In this document: positions 35,590 to 43,327 of the stretch, in pieces | How positions within the stretch are numbered: the stretch's first letter is position 1 | Layout of the letters: each line of letters begins with the position of its first letter | Assembly (NCBI RefSeq): GCF_934371575.1 | Contig: NZ_CAKRNY010000017.1 | Coordinates: 1-64,000 of the forward strand | DNA from: an uncultured Blautia sp. | GTDB taxonomy: Bacteria; Bacillota; Clostridia; Lachnospirales; Lachnospiraceae | Direction: 5' to 3' | Length of the DNA stretch: 64,000 nucleotides | Position numbers and translations under genes: made by a program | Notes under the pieces: model-generated | The model's input: the letters and a program-made list of their open reading frames with translations, nothing else | The model's database searches: none | Told to the model about the DNA's origin: nothing

Positions 35590-35740
35590 AGACGTTGTTA
35601 CAGAAAAGGAAAATTTTTCTGAAAAATGTGCAAGAGCGAACAGGGCCCTGCTGTTTTGTACAGGTAATGAAAAGTAGTAAATAGATTTCCGGATGTAGTT
35701 TGCCGGAGAATTTTCAAAATAGTAGGAGGAGAATAGCCTC

Positions 35741-36547
35741 ATGGAAAAATTGAATGTGGCAATTGCAGACGATAATGAGAAAATGGTGGAAGTATTAAGC
35801 CGGATCATTGATCAGGATGAAGATCTGAAACTGGTTGGAAAAGCGCATAATGGGGAAGAAATCTGTAACATTATTAAAGAAAAACAGCCGGATGTGGTTG
35901 TTTTGGATATTATTATGCCGAAAGTAGACGGGCTTTCTGTGATGGAGCGCTTCAGTCATGATGAAAATCTGAAAAAAGTGCCGTCATTTATAGTGGTTTC
36001 GGCAGTGGGACAGGAACGGATCACAGAGGACGCATTTGATCTTGGGGCTGATTATTTTATGCTGAAGCCTTTTGACAATAAAATGCTGCTGAACAGGATC
36101 AAACACATCCGCAGGGCAGGAGAACGACGTGCCAGGGAGATGAACCGTCCAAGACAAAAGGAAGAAGAGAATTCATACAATTCAGGTAATCTGGAAACAG
36201 ATGTGACAGATATTATACATGAGATTGGAGTTCCTGCACATATTAAAGGATATCAGTATCTGCGAGATGCAATCATTTTATCTGTAAATGATATGGAAAT
36301 GCTGAATTCCATTACAAAAATTTTGTATCCTACCATAGCCAAACGTCATCAGACAACGCCAAGCCGTGTGGAACGAGCCATTCGTCACGCCATAGAAGTG
36401 GCATGGAGCCGTGGAAAAATGGATACCATTGACCAGCTGTTTGGTTATACTGTGAGTAATGGGAAGGGAAAACCCACCAATTCTGAATTCATTGCACTGA
36501 TTGCAGATAAAATCCGGCTGGAATATAAAAATCGTTCTTTCCAATAA
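35741..36547 (+). CDS. spo0A: Sporulation transcription factor Spo0A
   Basis: A 268-residue response regulator. The receiver domain has Asp10/Asp11 and phospho-acceptor Asp56 in VVVLDIIMP. The C-terminal Spo0A DNA-binding domain (about 150-268) contains the characteristic [18 protein letters not shown] recognition helix. It is the master regulator of entry into sporulation. The gene has a GGAGGAG ribosome site. It is followed by glgA, not by a phosphorelay gene. Confidence 0.96.
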   Translation: MEKLNVAIADDNEKMVEVLSRIIDQDEDLKLVGKAHNGEEICNIIKEKQPDVVVLDIIMPKVDGLSVMERFSHDENLKKVPSFIVVSAVGQERITEDAFDLGADYFMLKPFDNKMLLNRIKHIRRAGERRAREMNRPRQKEEENSYNSGNLETDVTDIIHEIGVPAHIKGYQYLRDAIILSVNDMEMLNSITKILYPTIAKRHQTTPSRVERAIRHAIEVAWSRGKMDTIDQLFGYTVSNGKGKPTNSEFIALIADKIRLEYKNRSFQ

Positions 36548-36605
36548 GAGAATTATGGGGTATAATGAAAGTTATAAGAAGCTATTACTAAGGAGGGTTT
36601 TTTGA

Positions 36606-38051
36606 ATGAGAAGAATTCTTTTTGCAACATCCGAAGCAGTGCCTTTTATAAAGACCGGTGGGTTGGCTGACGTAGCCGGTTCACTGCCGAAATGCTTTGA
36701 TAAACGTTATTTTGATATTCGCGTAATCTTACCGAAATATGCCTGTATGAAACAGGAATGGAAAGATAAAATGGAATATGTTACACATTTTTATATGGAT
36801 TTGGGCTATAAGAACTGCTATGTAGGTGTTCTCCAGATGGAGTATGACGGTATTCAGTTCTATTTTATAGACAATGAATATTATTTCAGTGGTCCGAAGC
36901 CATATGACAGTGCTCCGTGGGATCTGGAGAAATTTGCATTCTTCTCCAAGGCAGTACTTTCCGTGCTTCCTGTGATTGGTTTCCGTCCGGACATTATTCA
37001 CTGCCATGACTGGCAGACAGGTCTTGTTCCTGTTTATCTTCATGACAGCTTCCAGCAGAATCAGTTCTTCTGGGGAATTAAGACAGTTATGACCATCCAT
37101 AATCTGAAATTCCAGGGTGTATATGATGTGAAGACGATCAAAGAGCTTACAGGCCTTTCAGACTATTACTTCACACCGGATAAACTGGAGGCATATAAGG
37201 ATGGTAACTTCCTGAAAGGTGGTATTGTATTTGCGGATGCTGTTACTACAGTAAGTAATACATATGCAGATGAGATTAAAACACCGTTCTATGGAGAGGG
37301 ACTGGACGGATTACTCCGTGCGCGTTCCAACAGCCTGCGCGGAATTGTAAACGGTATTGATTATACAGAGTTCAATCCGGAGACTGACCGCAATCTGACA
37401 GCGTGCTACAATGCGACTACATTCCGCAAGGAGAAGGTTAAGAATAAGCTTCAGCTGCAGAAGGATCTGGGACTTGAGCAGGATCCGAAAGCTATGATGA
37501 TCGGTATTGTGTCCCGTCTGACTGACCAGAAGGGATTTGACTTGATTGCTTATGTTATGGATGAGCTTTGCCAGGATTCTGTACAGATCGTGGCTCTTGG
37601 TACCGGCGATGAGCGTTATGAAAATATGTTCCGTCATTTTGACTGGAAATATCATGGCAAGGTTTCTGCACAGATTTACTATGATGAGAGCATGTCTCAC
37701 AGAATTTATGCAGCTTCCGATGCATTCCTGATGCCATCCCTGTTTGAGCCATGTGGCCTGAGCCAGCTGATGAGCCTTCGTTACGGTACACTTCCGATTG
37801 TCAGAGAGACTGGCGGTCTGAAGGATACGGTAGAGCCTTATAATGAATTTGAGGGAACCGGAACAGGCTTTTCCTTCAGTAATTATAATGCACACGAGAT
37901 GCTTTCCACTATCCGCTATGCTGAGCGTATTTACTATGACAAGAAGCGTGAGTGGAACAAGATGGTAGACCGTGCCATGGCAAAGGATTTCTCATGGGGC
38001 AATTCCGCACGTCAGTATGAAGAGATGTATAACTGGCTGATCGGGGAATAA
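36606..38051 (+). CDS. glgA: Glycogen synthase (ADP-glucose)
   Basis: A 481-residue GT5 glycosyltransferase that extends alpha-1,4-glucan from ADP-glucose. The N-terminal KTGGLADVAGSLPK motif binds ADP-glucose, HCHDWQTG is near residue 137, and the C-terminal FEPCGLSQLMSLRYGTLPIVRETGGL holds the catalytic loop. The ribosome site is AAGGAGG. No other glg genes are adjacent. Placement beside spo0A might reflect storage-polysaccharide use during sporulation, which is inference. Confidence 0.94.
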   Translation: MRRILFATSEAVPFIKTGGLADVAGSLPKCFDKRYFDIRVILPKYACMKQEWKDKMEYVTHFYMDLGYKNCYVGVLQMEYDGIQFYFIDNEYYFSGPKPYDSAPWDLEKFAFFSKAVLSVLPVIGFRPDIIHCHDWQTGLVPVYLHDSFQQNQFFWGIKTVMTIHNLKFQGVYDVKTIKELTGLSDYYFTPDKLEAYKDGNFLKGGIVFADAVTTVSNTYADEIKTPFYGEGLDGLLRARSNSLRGIVNGIDYTEFNPETDRNLTACYNATTFRKEKVKNKLQLQKDLGLEQDPKAMMIGIVSRLTDQKGFDLIAYVMDELCQDSVQIVALGTGDERYENMFRHFDWKYHGKVSAQIYYDESMSHRIYAASDAFLMPSLFEPCGLSQLMSLRYGTLPIVRETGGLKDTVEPYNEFEGTGTGFSFSNYNAHEMLSTIRYAERIYYDKKREWNKMVDRAMAKDFSWGNSARQYEEMYNWLIGE

Positions 38052-38112
38052 ATCAGATACATAATAAGATAAAAATGTGGGCATACTGCTTTTTGTAAGG
38101 TGCCCGGTTCAG

Positions 38113-38145
38113 AATACAGGAGGACCTTGGTTCTCCTGTATTTGT
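38113..38145 (+). terminator. Terminator after glgA
   Basis: AATACAGGAG (38113-38122) pairs perfectly with CTCCTGTATT (38133-38142), with an inner ACC/GGT, followed by a short T-containing tail. Confidence 0.7.
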
Positions 38146-38219
38146 GTTGAAGATCCAAATGCAGATGTATTCATGGATGATCCGGGCTCCGGGAATATTA
38201 TGAACAGGAGGCTGGTAAA

Positions 38220-38405
38220 ATGAATCAGATTTCAGAACTGGATCTACAGAATTTAAGACACCTGATCGGCGGTTTTGACACAACCCACTGTAAAATGGAT
38301 GAGTATGCAGGCCAGGCTACGGATGCCCAGGTGAAGCAGTTTTTCCAGAAGTCTGCCCAGTCGGCAGTGGACTGCAAAAATCAGCTTATGCAGTATTTAC
38401 AGTAG
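38220..38405 (+). CDS. Small coat-associated-type protein
   Basis: A 61-residue helical protein with an AGGAGG ribosome site, 12 bp before a CotF-like gene. The sequence (HLIGGFDTTHCKMDEYAGQA then QVKQFFQKSAQSA) resembles short proteins that accompany CotF-domain coat proteins in Clostridia. It has a single Cys and no membrane segment. The assignment rests on its neighbour and general similarity and is tentative. Confidence 0.6.
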   Translation: MNQISELDLQNLRHLIGGFDTTHCKMDEYAGQATDAQVKQFFQKSAQSAVDCKNQLMQYLQ

Positions 38406-38417
38406 GAGGTGGCACAG

Positions 38418-38666
38418 ATGAATGAAAAAGTGATGGTAGCAGATACACTTGCCGGAATTAACGGCGAGCTGACACGTTATGGGGAAATGATTCCGCAGAC
38501 GGAGAATCCACAGCTGAAGCAGACATTGAAGCAGATGAGGAATCAGTGTGAGATGTCTCAGGAGGAAATATATCAGATTGCCCGTGCAAAAGGCTATTAT
38601 GTACCCGCTGCCCAGGCTACAAGAGAAGAAGTGGAGCATGTGAGAAGTGTGCTGAATCAGGGATAA
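38418..38666 (+). CDS. CotF-like spore coat protein
   Basis: An 82-residue protein resembling the coat F domain: two amphipathic helices with LAGINGELTRYGEMI and the C-terminal IARAKGYYVPA motif typical of CotF-like proteins. The ATG at 38418 is chosen because AGGAGG (38404-38409) lies 8 nt upstream; a GTG at 38409 overlaps that site. It is paired with the 61-residue gene upstream and followed by a strong hairpin. Confidence 0.72.
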   Translation: MNEKVMVADTLAGINGELTRYGEMIPQTENPQLKQTLKQMRNQCEMSQEEIYQIARAKGYYVPAAQATREEVEHVRSVLNQG

Positions 38667-38697
38667 GGGAAAAGAAGAAACGAAACACCGTTATTTG

Positions 38698-38740
38698 TCC
38701 GGAATTGCAGGAAATATTTCTTGTAATTCCGGATATTTTG
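38698..38740 (+). terminator. Terminator after the coat protein pair
   Basis: A 16-bp stem with one G-T pair, TCCGGAATTGCAGGAA (38698-38713) against TTCTTGTAATTCCGGA (38718-38733), with a 4-nt loop. The T-tract is interrupted (ATATTTTG). Confidence 0.75.
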
Positions 38741-38904
38741 CTATATAGTAGAATTACTGACAGGAAACAGTTCTGTAAAGAACGTGTATAAATCATTTCA
38801 ATTTACCGGAGCTTCGTTTATCTCCGGCGTACATAAGAATTTCCCACCCGCATTCCGGGATGACTCCACAGTCAAAATAAAATTTTTATATGGTGAGTAG
38901 GGGC

Positions 38905-38933
38905 TTGACAAGTGAACTGATTTAAGATACTAT
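38905..38933 (+). promoter_or_regulatory. recA promoter
   Basis: TTGACA (38905-38910), 17-bp spacer, TACTAT (38928-38933). The start point would fall just upstream of the LexA box. The leader to the recA ATG is about 130 nt. Confidence 0.8.
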
Positions 38934-38949
38934 GTAGTACAGAAAGAAA

Positions 38950-38963
38950 CGAACATAGGTTCG
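38950..38963. promoter_or_regulatory. LexA (SOS) operator of recA
   Basis: CGAACATAGGTTCG fits the Gram-positive LexA/DinR box (CGAAC-N4-GTTCG). It lies immediately downstream of the recA -10, where bound LexA would block transcription. Confidence 0.85.
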
Positions 38964-39068
38964 TATTTGCGCGATCAGAAGTGCTTTACAGTCCGATTAA
39001 TGGTCATGGAAGTTATTGTGAGATTGATTATGGATGGACTGGATTATTAAGAATAGGAGATTTGGATT

Positions 39069-40139
39069 ATGATAAATGAAGAGAAGAAGAAAGCGCTGGA
39101 AGCAGCCCTTGGACAGATTGAGAAGCAGTATGGTAAGGGCTCTGTGATGAAGCTTGGTGAATCCAGTGCCAATATGCAGGTAGAGACAGTTCCAACAGGT
39201 TCTTTGAGCCTTGATATTGCACTTGGTGTCGGTGGTGTGCCCAAGGGACGTATTGTAGAGATTTACGGTCCGGAGTCCAGTGGTAAGACCACAGTTGCTT
39301 TACATATGGTGGCTGAGGTGCAGAAGAGAGGCGGAATTGCAGGCTTTATTGATGCTGAGCATGCACTTGACCCGGTATATGCGAAGAATATCGGTGTAGA
39401 CATTGATAACCTCTATATTTCCCAGCCGGATAACGGTGAGCAGGCTCTTGAGATTGCAGAGACCATGGTCCGTTCCGGTGCAGTTGATATTATTATTGTG
39501 GACTCTGTTGCAGCTCTGGTTCCCAAGGCTGAAATCGACGGTGATATGGGTGACAGCCACGTAGGTCTGCAGGCACGTCTGATGTCTCAGGCACTCCGTA
39601 AGCTGACTGCCATTATCAGTAAGTCGAACTGTGTTGTAATCTTTATCAATCAGCTCCGCGAGAAGGTTGGTGTGATGTTTGGCAATCCGGAGACCACTAC
39701 CGGTGGACGTGCCCTTAAGTTTTATTCTTCTGTACGTCTTGATGTACGCCGTGTAGAGACACTGAAACAGGGCGGCGAGATGGTTGGTAACCATACCAGA
39801 ATCAAGGTGGTTAAGAATAAGGTGGCTCCGCCGTTTAAGCAGGCTGAATTTGATATTATGTTTGGTACCGGTATTTCTAAGGAAGGGGATATCCTTGATC
39901 TTGCAGCAGAGAATTCTATTGTGAATAAGAGCGGTGCATGGTATGCCTATGAGGGAAACAAGATTGGGCAGGGACGTGAGAATGCCAAGCTGTTCCTGAA
40001 GGAACATCCGGATATCTGTGATGAGATCGAACGAAAAGTGCGTATTCATTATAATCTGCTGCCAGGTGAAGAAGAGACGCAGGATGTGAAGAAGGCAGAT
40101 GCAGCTCAGGCAGCCGATACATCAGCAGAAGAGGAATAA
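39069..40139 (+). CDS. recA: Recombinase RecA
   Basis: A 356-residue RecA with Walker A GPESSGKT near residue 66, the Walker B region [10 protein letters not shown] near 140, loop L1 ([13 protein letters not shown]) and loop L2 ([25 protein letters not shown]). It catalyses strand exchange and LexA self-cleavage. A Glu/Ala-rich acidic tail ends the protein. It is SOS-controlled by the upstream LexA box and is followed 3 bp later by recX. Confidence 0.97.
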   Translation: MINEEKKKALEAALGQIEKQYGKGSVMKLGESSANMQVETVPTGSLSLDIALGVGGVPKGRIVEIYGPESSGKTTVALHMVAEVQKRGGIAGFIDAEHALDPVYAKNIGVDIDNLYISQPDNGEQALEIAETMVRSGAVDIIIVDSVAALVPKAEIDGDMGDSHVGLQARLMSQALRKLTAIISKSNCVVIFINQLREKVGVMFGNPETTTGGRALKFYSSVRLDVRRVETLKQGGEMVGNHTRIKVVKNKVAPPFKQAEFDIMFGTGISKEGDILDLAAENSIVNKSGAWYAYEGNKIGQGRENAKLFLKEHPDICDEIERKVRIHYNLLPGEEETQDVKKADAAQAADTSAEEE

Positions 40140-40142
40140 AAT

Positions 40143-40631
40143 ATGGCGGTTACACCTGAAGAGCAAAAGAGTGTCAGAAGAAAGGCAATGCTTCTTCTGG
40201 AGCATATGGACCGCACAGAGAAAGGCCTGTCTGACCGGCTGCGTCAGGCAGGCTTTTCAGCAGAAGCGGCAGAGGATGCCATGGATTATGTACGTTCCTA
40301 TGGTTATCTTAATGACCAGCGCTATGCTGTGAATTATATTTCTTTCAGAATGGGAACAAAGAGCCGTCAGAAAATCCTTCAGGAGCTTGCCAGAAAGGGC
40401 ATTGACAGAGAGGTTGCGCTTGCCGCCTGGGAAGAGGCCGCAGAGATAGAAGAGCCAGATGAACTGGCTGTTCTTCGCACTGCAGTCAATAAGAAATGTC
40501 AGCCGGATACTGTACTGGATGAGAAGGGAATGCGCAGGCTGCAGGGCTTTCTTCTTCGAAGAGGTTTCTCTTATGGGGATATTTCCCATGTATTGGATGA
40601 GATGAACATTACCTGTGAAAGAGAATATTAA
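40143..40631 (+). CDS. recX: RecA regulator RecX
   Basis: A 162-residue helical protein of the RecX family with three tandem three-helix repeats (for example RLRQAGFSAEAAEDAMDYVRSYGYLNDQRYA). RecX modulates RecA filaments. It is coupled to recA with a 3-bp gap, so it shares the SOS promoter. In related genomes rny commonly follows; here an 11.5-kb signalling block intervenes. Confidence 0.9.
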   Translation: MAVTPEEQKSVRRKAMLLLEHMDRTEKGLSDRLRQAGFSAEAAEDAMDYVRSYGYLNDQRYAVNYISFRMGTKSRQKILQELARKGIDREVALAAWEEAAEIEEPDELAVLRTAVNKKCQPDTVLDEKGMRRLQGFLLRRGFSYGDISHVLDEMNITCEREY

Positions 40632-40722
40632 TATTAATTTCTGACACAGACAAAGGCGTATGAACGCGAAATGAAAAGTAGAATCTTGTAAAGAATTATT
40701 ACTTTAAAGAGGCAAAAATTTA

Positions 40723-40751
40723 TAGACATGATATATCACCAATGCTATAAT
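40723..40751 (+). promoter_or_regulatory. Promoter of the riboswitch-controlled operon
   Basis: TAGACA (40723-40728), 17-bp spacer, TATAAT (40746-40751). The predicted start is about 20 nt before the riboswitch aptamer. Confidence 0.75.
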
Positions 40752-40771
40752 TAGACATATTTTTATGGCAT

Positions 40772-40880
40772 ATTTATTGGCAAACCGGTTGAAAAGCCGG
40801 GACGCAAAGCTAGAAGGAGCTAAAGTCAGTTAGAAATCTGACCATGCTAGCCAGTTGCATCATGCCTCAGTAATAATAAA
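40772..40880 (+). promoter_or_regulatory. Cyclic-di-GMP riboswitch, class I (GEMM-I)
   Basis: The GEMM-I hallmarks are in order: GGCAAACC, a hairpin loop carrying GAAA, GGGACGCAAAGC, then a second hairpin (TCAG/CTGA) and the closing GCTAGCCAG-type segment. The aptamer binds c-di-GMP between its two helices. It is followed by an intrinsic terminator and then a c-di-GMP-related HD-GYP gene, so ligand binding should set read-through into the operon. Direction (on or off) cannot be told by eye. Confidence 0.9.
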
Positions 40881-40905
40881 GGTAAATGTTAAGTGGGTAT
40901 TATGG

Positions 40906-40946
40906 AAAAAGTTCCTGTAAATTTTTTACATGGGACTTTTTTTGCT
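40906..40946 (+). terminator. Riboswitch expression-platform terminator
   Basis: AAAAAGTTCC, then TGTAA pairing with TTACA, then TGGGACTTTTTTT: a long stem ending in at least seven T residues, about 25-30 nt after the aptamer and 30 nt before the first gene. Confidence 0.85.
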
Positions 40947-40977
40947 CAAATTTGAGGAAAAGTAAAGGTATGAAGAT

Positions 40978-42495
40978 ATGGACAAAAGACAAAATATACT
41001 TATTGTAGATGATGCAGAATTTAACAGAGCTATATTAAAGGAATTTCTTGGAGAAGCCTATAGCTATTTAGAAGCAGAAAATGGAAATCAGGCAATCCAG
41101 ATTTTGGAGGAAAATCCGGAAATCGACCTGATGCTTTTGGATATCAACATGCCGCAGATGAACGGCTTTGAAGTCCTGGAATGGATGAACCGGCTCCATT
41201 GGATTGATGAAACTCCTGTTATCATGATCTCTTCAGAAGAATCTGTTGATGCCATGCGTAAAGCTTATGAAATGGGAATCACAGATTATATTACACGCCC
41301 CTTTGACTCTGTTATTGTAAAGAAAAGAGTCCAGAATACTTTGGGGCTTTATGCAAACCAAAAGCGTCTGGTCAATGTGGTTGTAGACCAGGTTTATGAA
41401 AAAGAAGAAAATAATAATATTATGATTGGAATCCTGAGCAATGTACTTGGATTTCGTAACAGCGAGAGCAGGGAGCATATTTTACATATTCGCACCGCAA
41501 CGGAAATGATGCTGAGAAAGCTGGTAAAAACAACGGATGCCTATCATCTGACAGAGACGGATATTGCTTTGATCACAACGGCATCCTCCCTTCATGATAT
41601 CGGTAAGGTTGGCATCCCGGAGGAAATACTGAATAAACCGGGCAGACTGACTGATGAAGAGTTTAAGATCATGAAAACCCACAGTGAAATAGGAGCATCC
41701 CTGATTCAGGATATGCGCTTCCAGAAAGATAAACCGTTGGTGCATACTGCATGGGAAATCTGCAGATGGCATCATGAAAGGTGGGATGGAAAGGGGTATC
41801 CGGATGGACTGAAAGGTGAAGAGATACCGATTTCTGCACAGGTTGTATCGATTGTGGATGTATATGATGCACTTACCAGCGAAAGATGTTATAAAAAAGC
41901 ATTTGATCATGATACAGCGATTCAAATGATTCTGGATGGGCAGTGTGGACAGTTCAATCCGGTTCTGCTTAAGTGTCTGAAGGAGCTTAGCCCTCAGCTC
42001 TCCAAAATGTTTAATAACGAGATGGATGACAATAAACAGTATTATGAAGCGCAGAGGCTCTCTGACGAAATATTACGGGAAAAGTCTTTACCTCGTAAAA
42101 ATTATTCCCGGCGTGTCATTAAGCTTATGCAGGAAAAGATAGAGTTTTTTAAAACGAACAGCAGCAGGAATTCCATTGAGTACAATGTAATTTCTGGCCA
42201 ATTAACCGTAATAAACGGAAAACAGCAGACGTTATATCAGAGAGATAATCCGAAATTTGATGTATTCAAAATATTTGAAGTAAGTGAAGAAGAGGTTCAG
42301 CATATCGTAGATTTGTTGAATCAGACATCCATAGAAAATAAAGAAATATCATTGCAGGTAATGGCAAAGGTGGAAAATAAAAGACAGATGTATGATCTGA
42401 AGCTGCATACGTTATGGTCTCCTTTAATGAAAGACGGATTTATAGGAATTGTGGGATATTTTGATATTGCAAAACAGGAAAATGCAAAAGAGTAG
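40978..42495 (+). CDS. Response regulator with HD-GYP c-di-GMP phosphodiesterase domain
   Basis: A 505-residue regulator. An N-terminal receiver domain (about 5-122; Asp55 in LMLLDINMP) is followed by an HD-GYP domain (about 150-345) with HDIGK (His206-Asp207) and HHERWDGKGYP (265-275). A C-terminal region of about 130 residues looks PAS-like but I cannot name it. HD-GYP proteins hydrolyse c-di-GMP, so placement behind a c-di-GMP riboswitch suggests feedback control. It is the first gene of a five-gene operon and the most likely soluble output for the downstream kinases. Enzymatic activity is inferred from motifs. Confidence 0.9.
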   Translation: MDKRQNILIVDDAEFNRAILKEFLGEAYSYLEAENGNQAIQILEENPEIDLMLLDINMPQMNGFEVLEWMNRLHWIDETPVIMISSEESVDAMRKAYEMGITDYITRPFDSVIVKKRVQNTLGLYANQKRLVNVVVDQVYEKEENNNIMIGILSNVLGFRNSESREHILHIRTATEMMLRKLVKTTDAYHLTETDIALITTASSLHDIGKVGIPEEILNKPGRLTDEEFKIMKTHSEIGASLIQDMRFQKDKPLVHTAWEICRWHHERWDGKGYPDGLKGEEIPISAQVVSIVDVYDALTSERCYKKAFDHDTAIQMILDGQCGQFNPVLLKCLKELSPQLSKMFNNEMDDNKQYYEAQRLSDEILREKSLPRKNYSRRVIKLMQEKIEFFKTNSSRNSIEYNVISGQLTVINGKQQTLYQRDNPKFDVFKIFEVSEEEVQHIVDLLNQTSIENKEISLQVMAKVENKRQMYDLKLHTLWSPLMKDGFIGIVGYFDIAKQENAKE

Positions 42496-42511
42496 CAGGA
42501 ATGGAAGGAAG

Positions 42512-43327
42512 ATGAAAGTAAAACGAATGATTGCAGGCGTTCTGCTTGTGGGAGTTTTAGCGACTGTCCTTACAGGATGCAGAAACGCAGATGTCAGTAA
42601 AGAAGAAACAGAAAAGCCTGTCATCACGCTGGGCAGTGACAGTTATCCACCATACAATTATCTAAATGAAGACGGAATCCCCACAGGGATAGATGTAGAA
42701 CTGGCGACAGAAGCTTTCGATAGAATGGGTTATCAGGTAGATGTTGTCCAGATCAACTGGGAAGAGAAAAAAGAACTGGTAGAGAGCGGGGAGATTGACT
42801 GTATCATGGGCTGTTTTTCCATGGAAGGACGCCTTGACGATTACCGCTGGGCAGGACCGTACATAGCAAGCCGTCAGGTGGTTGCTGTAAATGAGAGCAG
42901 TGATATCTATAAGCTGAGTGACCTGGAGGGAAAGAACCTTGCCGTCCAGTCCACAACCAAACCGGAAGGCATTTTTCTGAACCGGACGGATACGAGAATC
43001 CCCAGGCTGGGCAATCTGATCAGCCTTGGGCACAGGGAACTGATCTATACCTTTCTGGGAAAAGGATATGTTGATGCAGTAGCCGCACACGAAGAATCTA
43101 TCGTCCAGTATATGAAGGATTATGATGCAAGCTTCCGCATCCTGGAAGAACCTTTGATGATCACCGGAATAGGTGTTGCTTTCGCAAAAAACGACGACAG
43201 AGGGATCTGTGAGCAGATGGAACAGACACTGGAAGAGATGAGGCAGGATGGTACGACTCTGAAAATTATTGAAAAATATCTGGATGATCCCCAGAAGTAT
43301 CTGGAGGTGGATGATCTTGGATATTAA
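42512..43327 (+). CDS. Family 3 solute-binding lipoprotein, probable sensory partner
   Basis: A 271-residue lipoprotein with a signal peptide ending in the lipobox LTGC (Cys about 22). It is followed by an SBP_bac_3 domain typical of amino-acid binding proteins (SDSYPPYNYLNEDGIPTGIDVELA; DCIMGCFSMEGRLDDYRWAGPY). No ABC permease or ATPase is nearby; the next gene is a membrane hybrid kinase that it overlaps by about 10 bp. I infer that it delivers ligand to that kinase rather than to a transporter. The start at 42512 follows GGAAGGAAG. Confidence 0.85.
   Translation: MKVKRMIAGVLLVGVLATVLTGCRNADVSKEETEKPVITLGSDSYPPYNYLNEDGIPTGIDVELATEAFDRMGYQVDVVQINWEEKKELVESGEIDCIMGCFSMEGRLDDYRWAGPYIASRQVVAVNESSDIYKLSDLEGKNLAVQSTTKPEGIFLNRTDTRIPRLGNLISLGHRELIYTFLGKGYVDAVAAHEESIVQYMKDYDASFRILEEPLMITGIGVAFAKNDDRGICEQMEQTLEEMRQDGTTLKIIEKYLDDPQKYLEVDDLGY

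Larger units (their letters stand above)
35289..35740. other. Divergent intergenic region between spoIVB and spo0A
   Basis: The region contains a diverged copy of the double-hairpin repeat (35415-35487), a SigA-type spo0A promoter (35560-35589) and a perfect palindrome CAGGGCCCTG (35640-35649). I see no gene. No convincing SigH promoter or 0A box was recognised, though these usually control spo0A. Confidence 0.55.
38667..39068. other. Intergenic region between coat genes and recA
   Basis: It holds the coat-operon terminator (38698-38740), a CCGGAG/CTCCGG hairpin (38806-38827) without a T-tract, the recA promoter (38905-38933) and a LexA box (38950-38963). I see no additional gene. Confidence 0.6.
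40632..40977. other. Leader region of the c-di-GMP operon
   Basis: This 346-bp gap holds a promoter (40723-40751), a c-di-GMP-I riboswitch (40772-40880) and its terminator (40906-40946), ordered as in a transcription-attenuating leader. No gene is seen. Confidence 0.85.

Noticed and set aside
35641-35740. SigH promoter or 0A boxes before spo0A
   Set aside because: The best GAAT-like -10 overlaps the ribosome site and lacks a proper AGGA-type -35; no TTTGTCRAA box could be found by eye.
38220-38666. Two small adjacent genes as a toxin-antitoxin pair
   Set aside because: The second has CotF-like features and neither resembles a toxin or antitoxin family; coat-type proteins explain the pair better.
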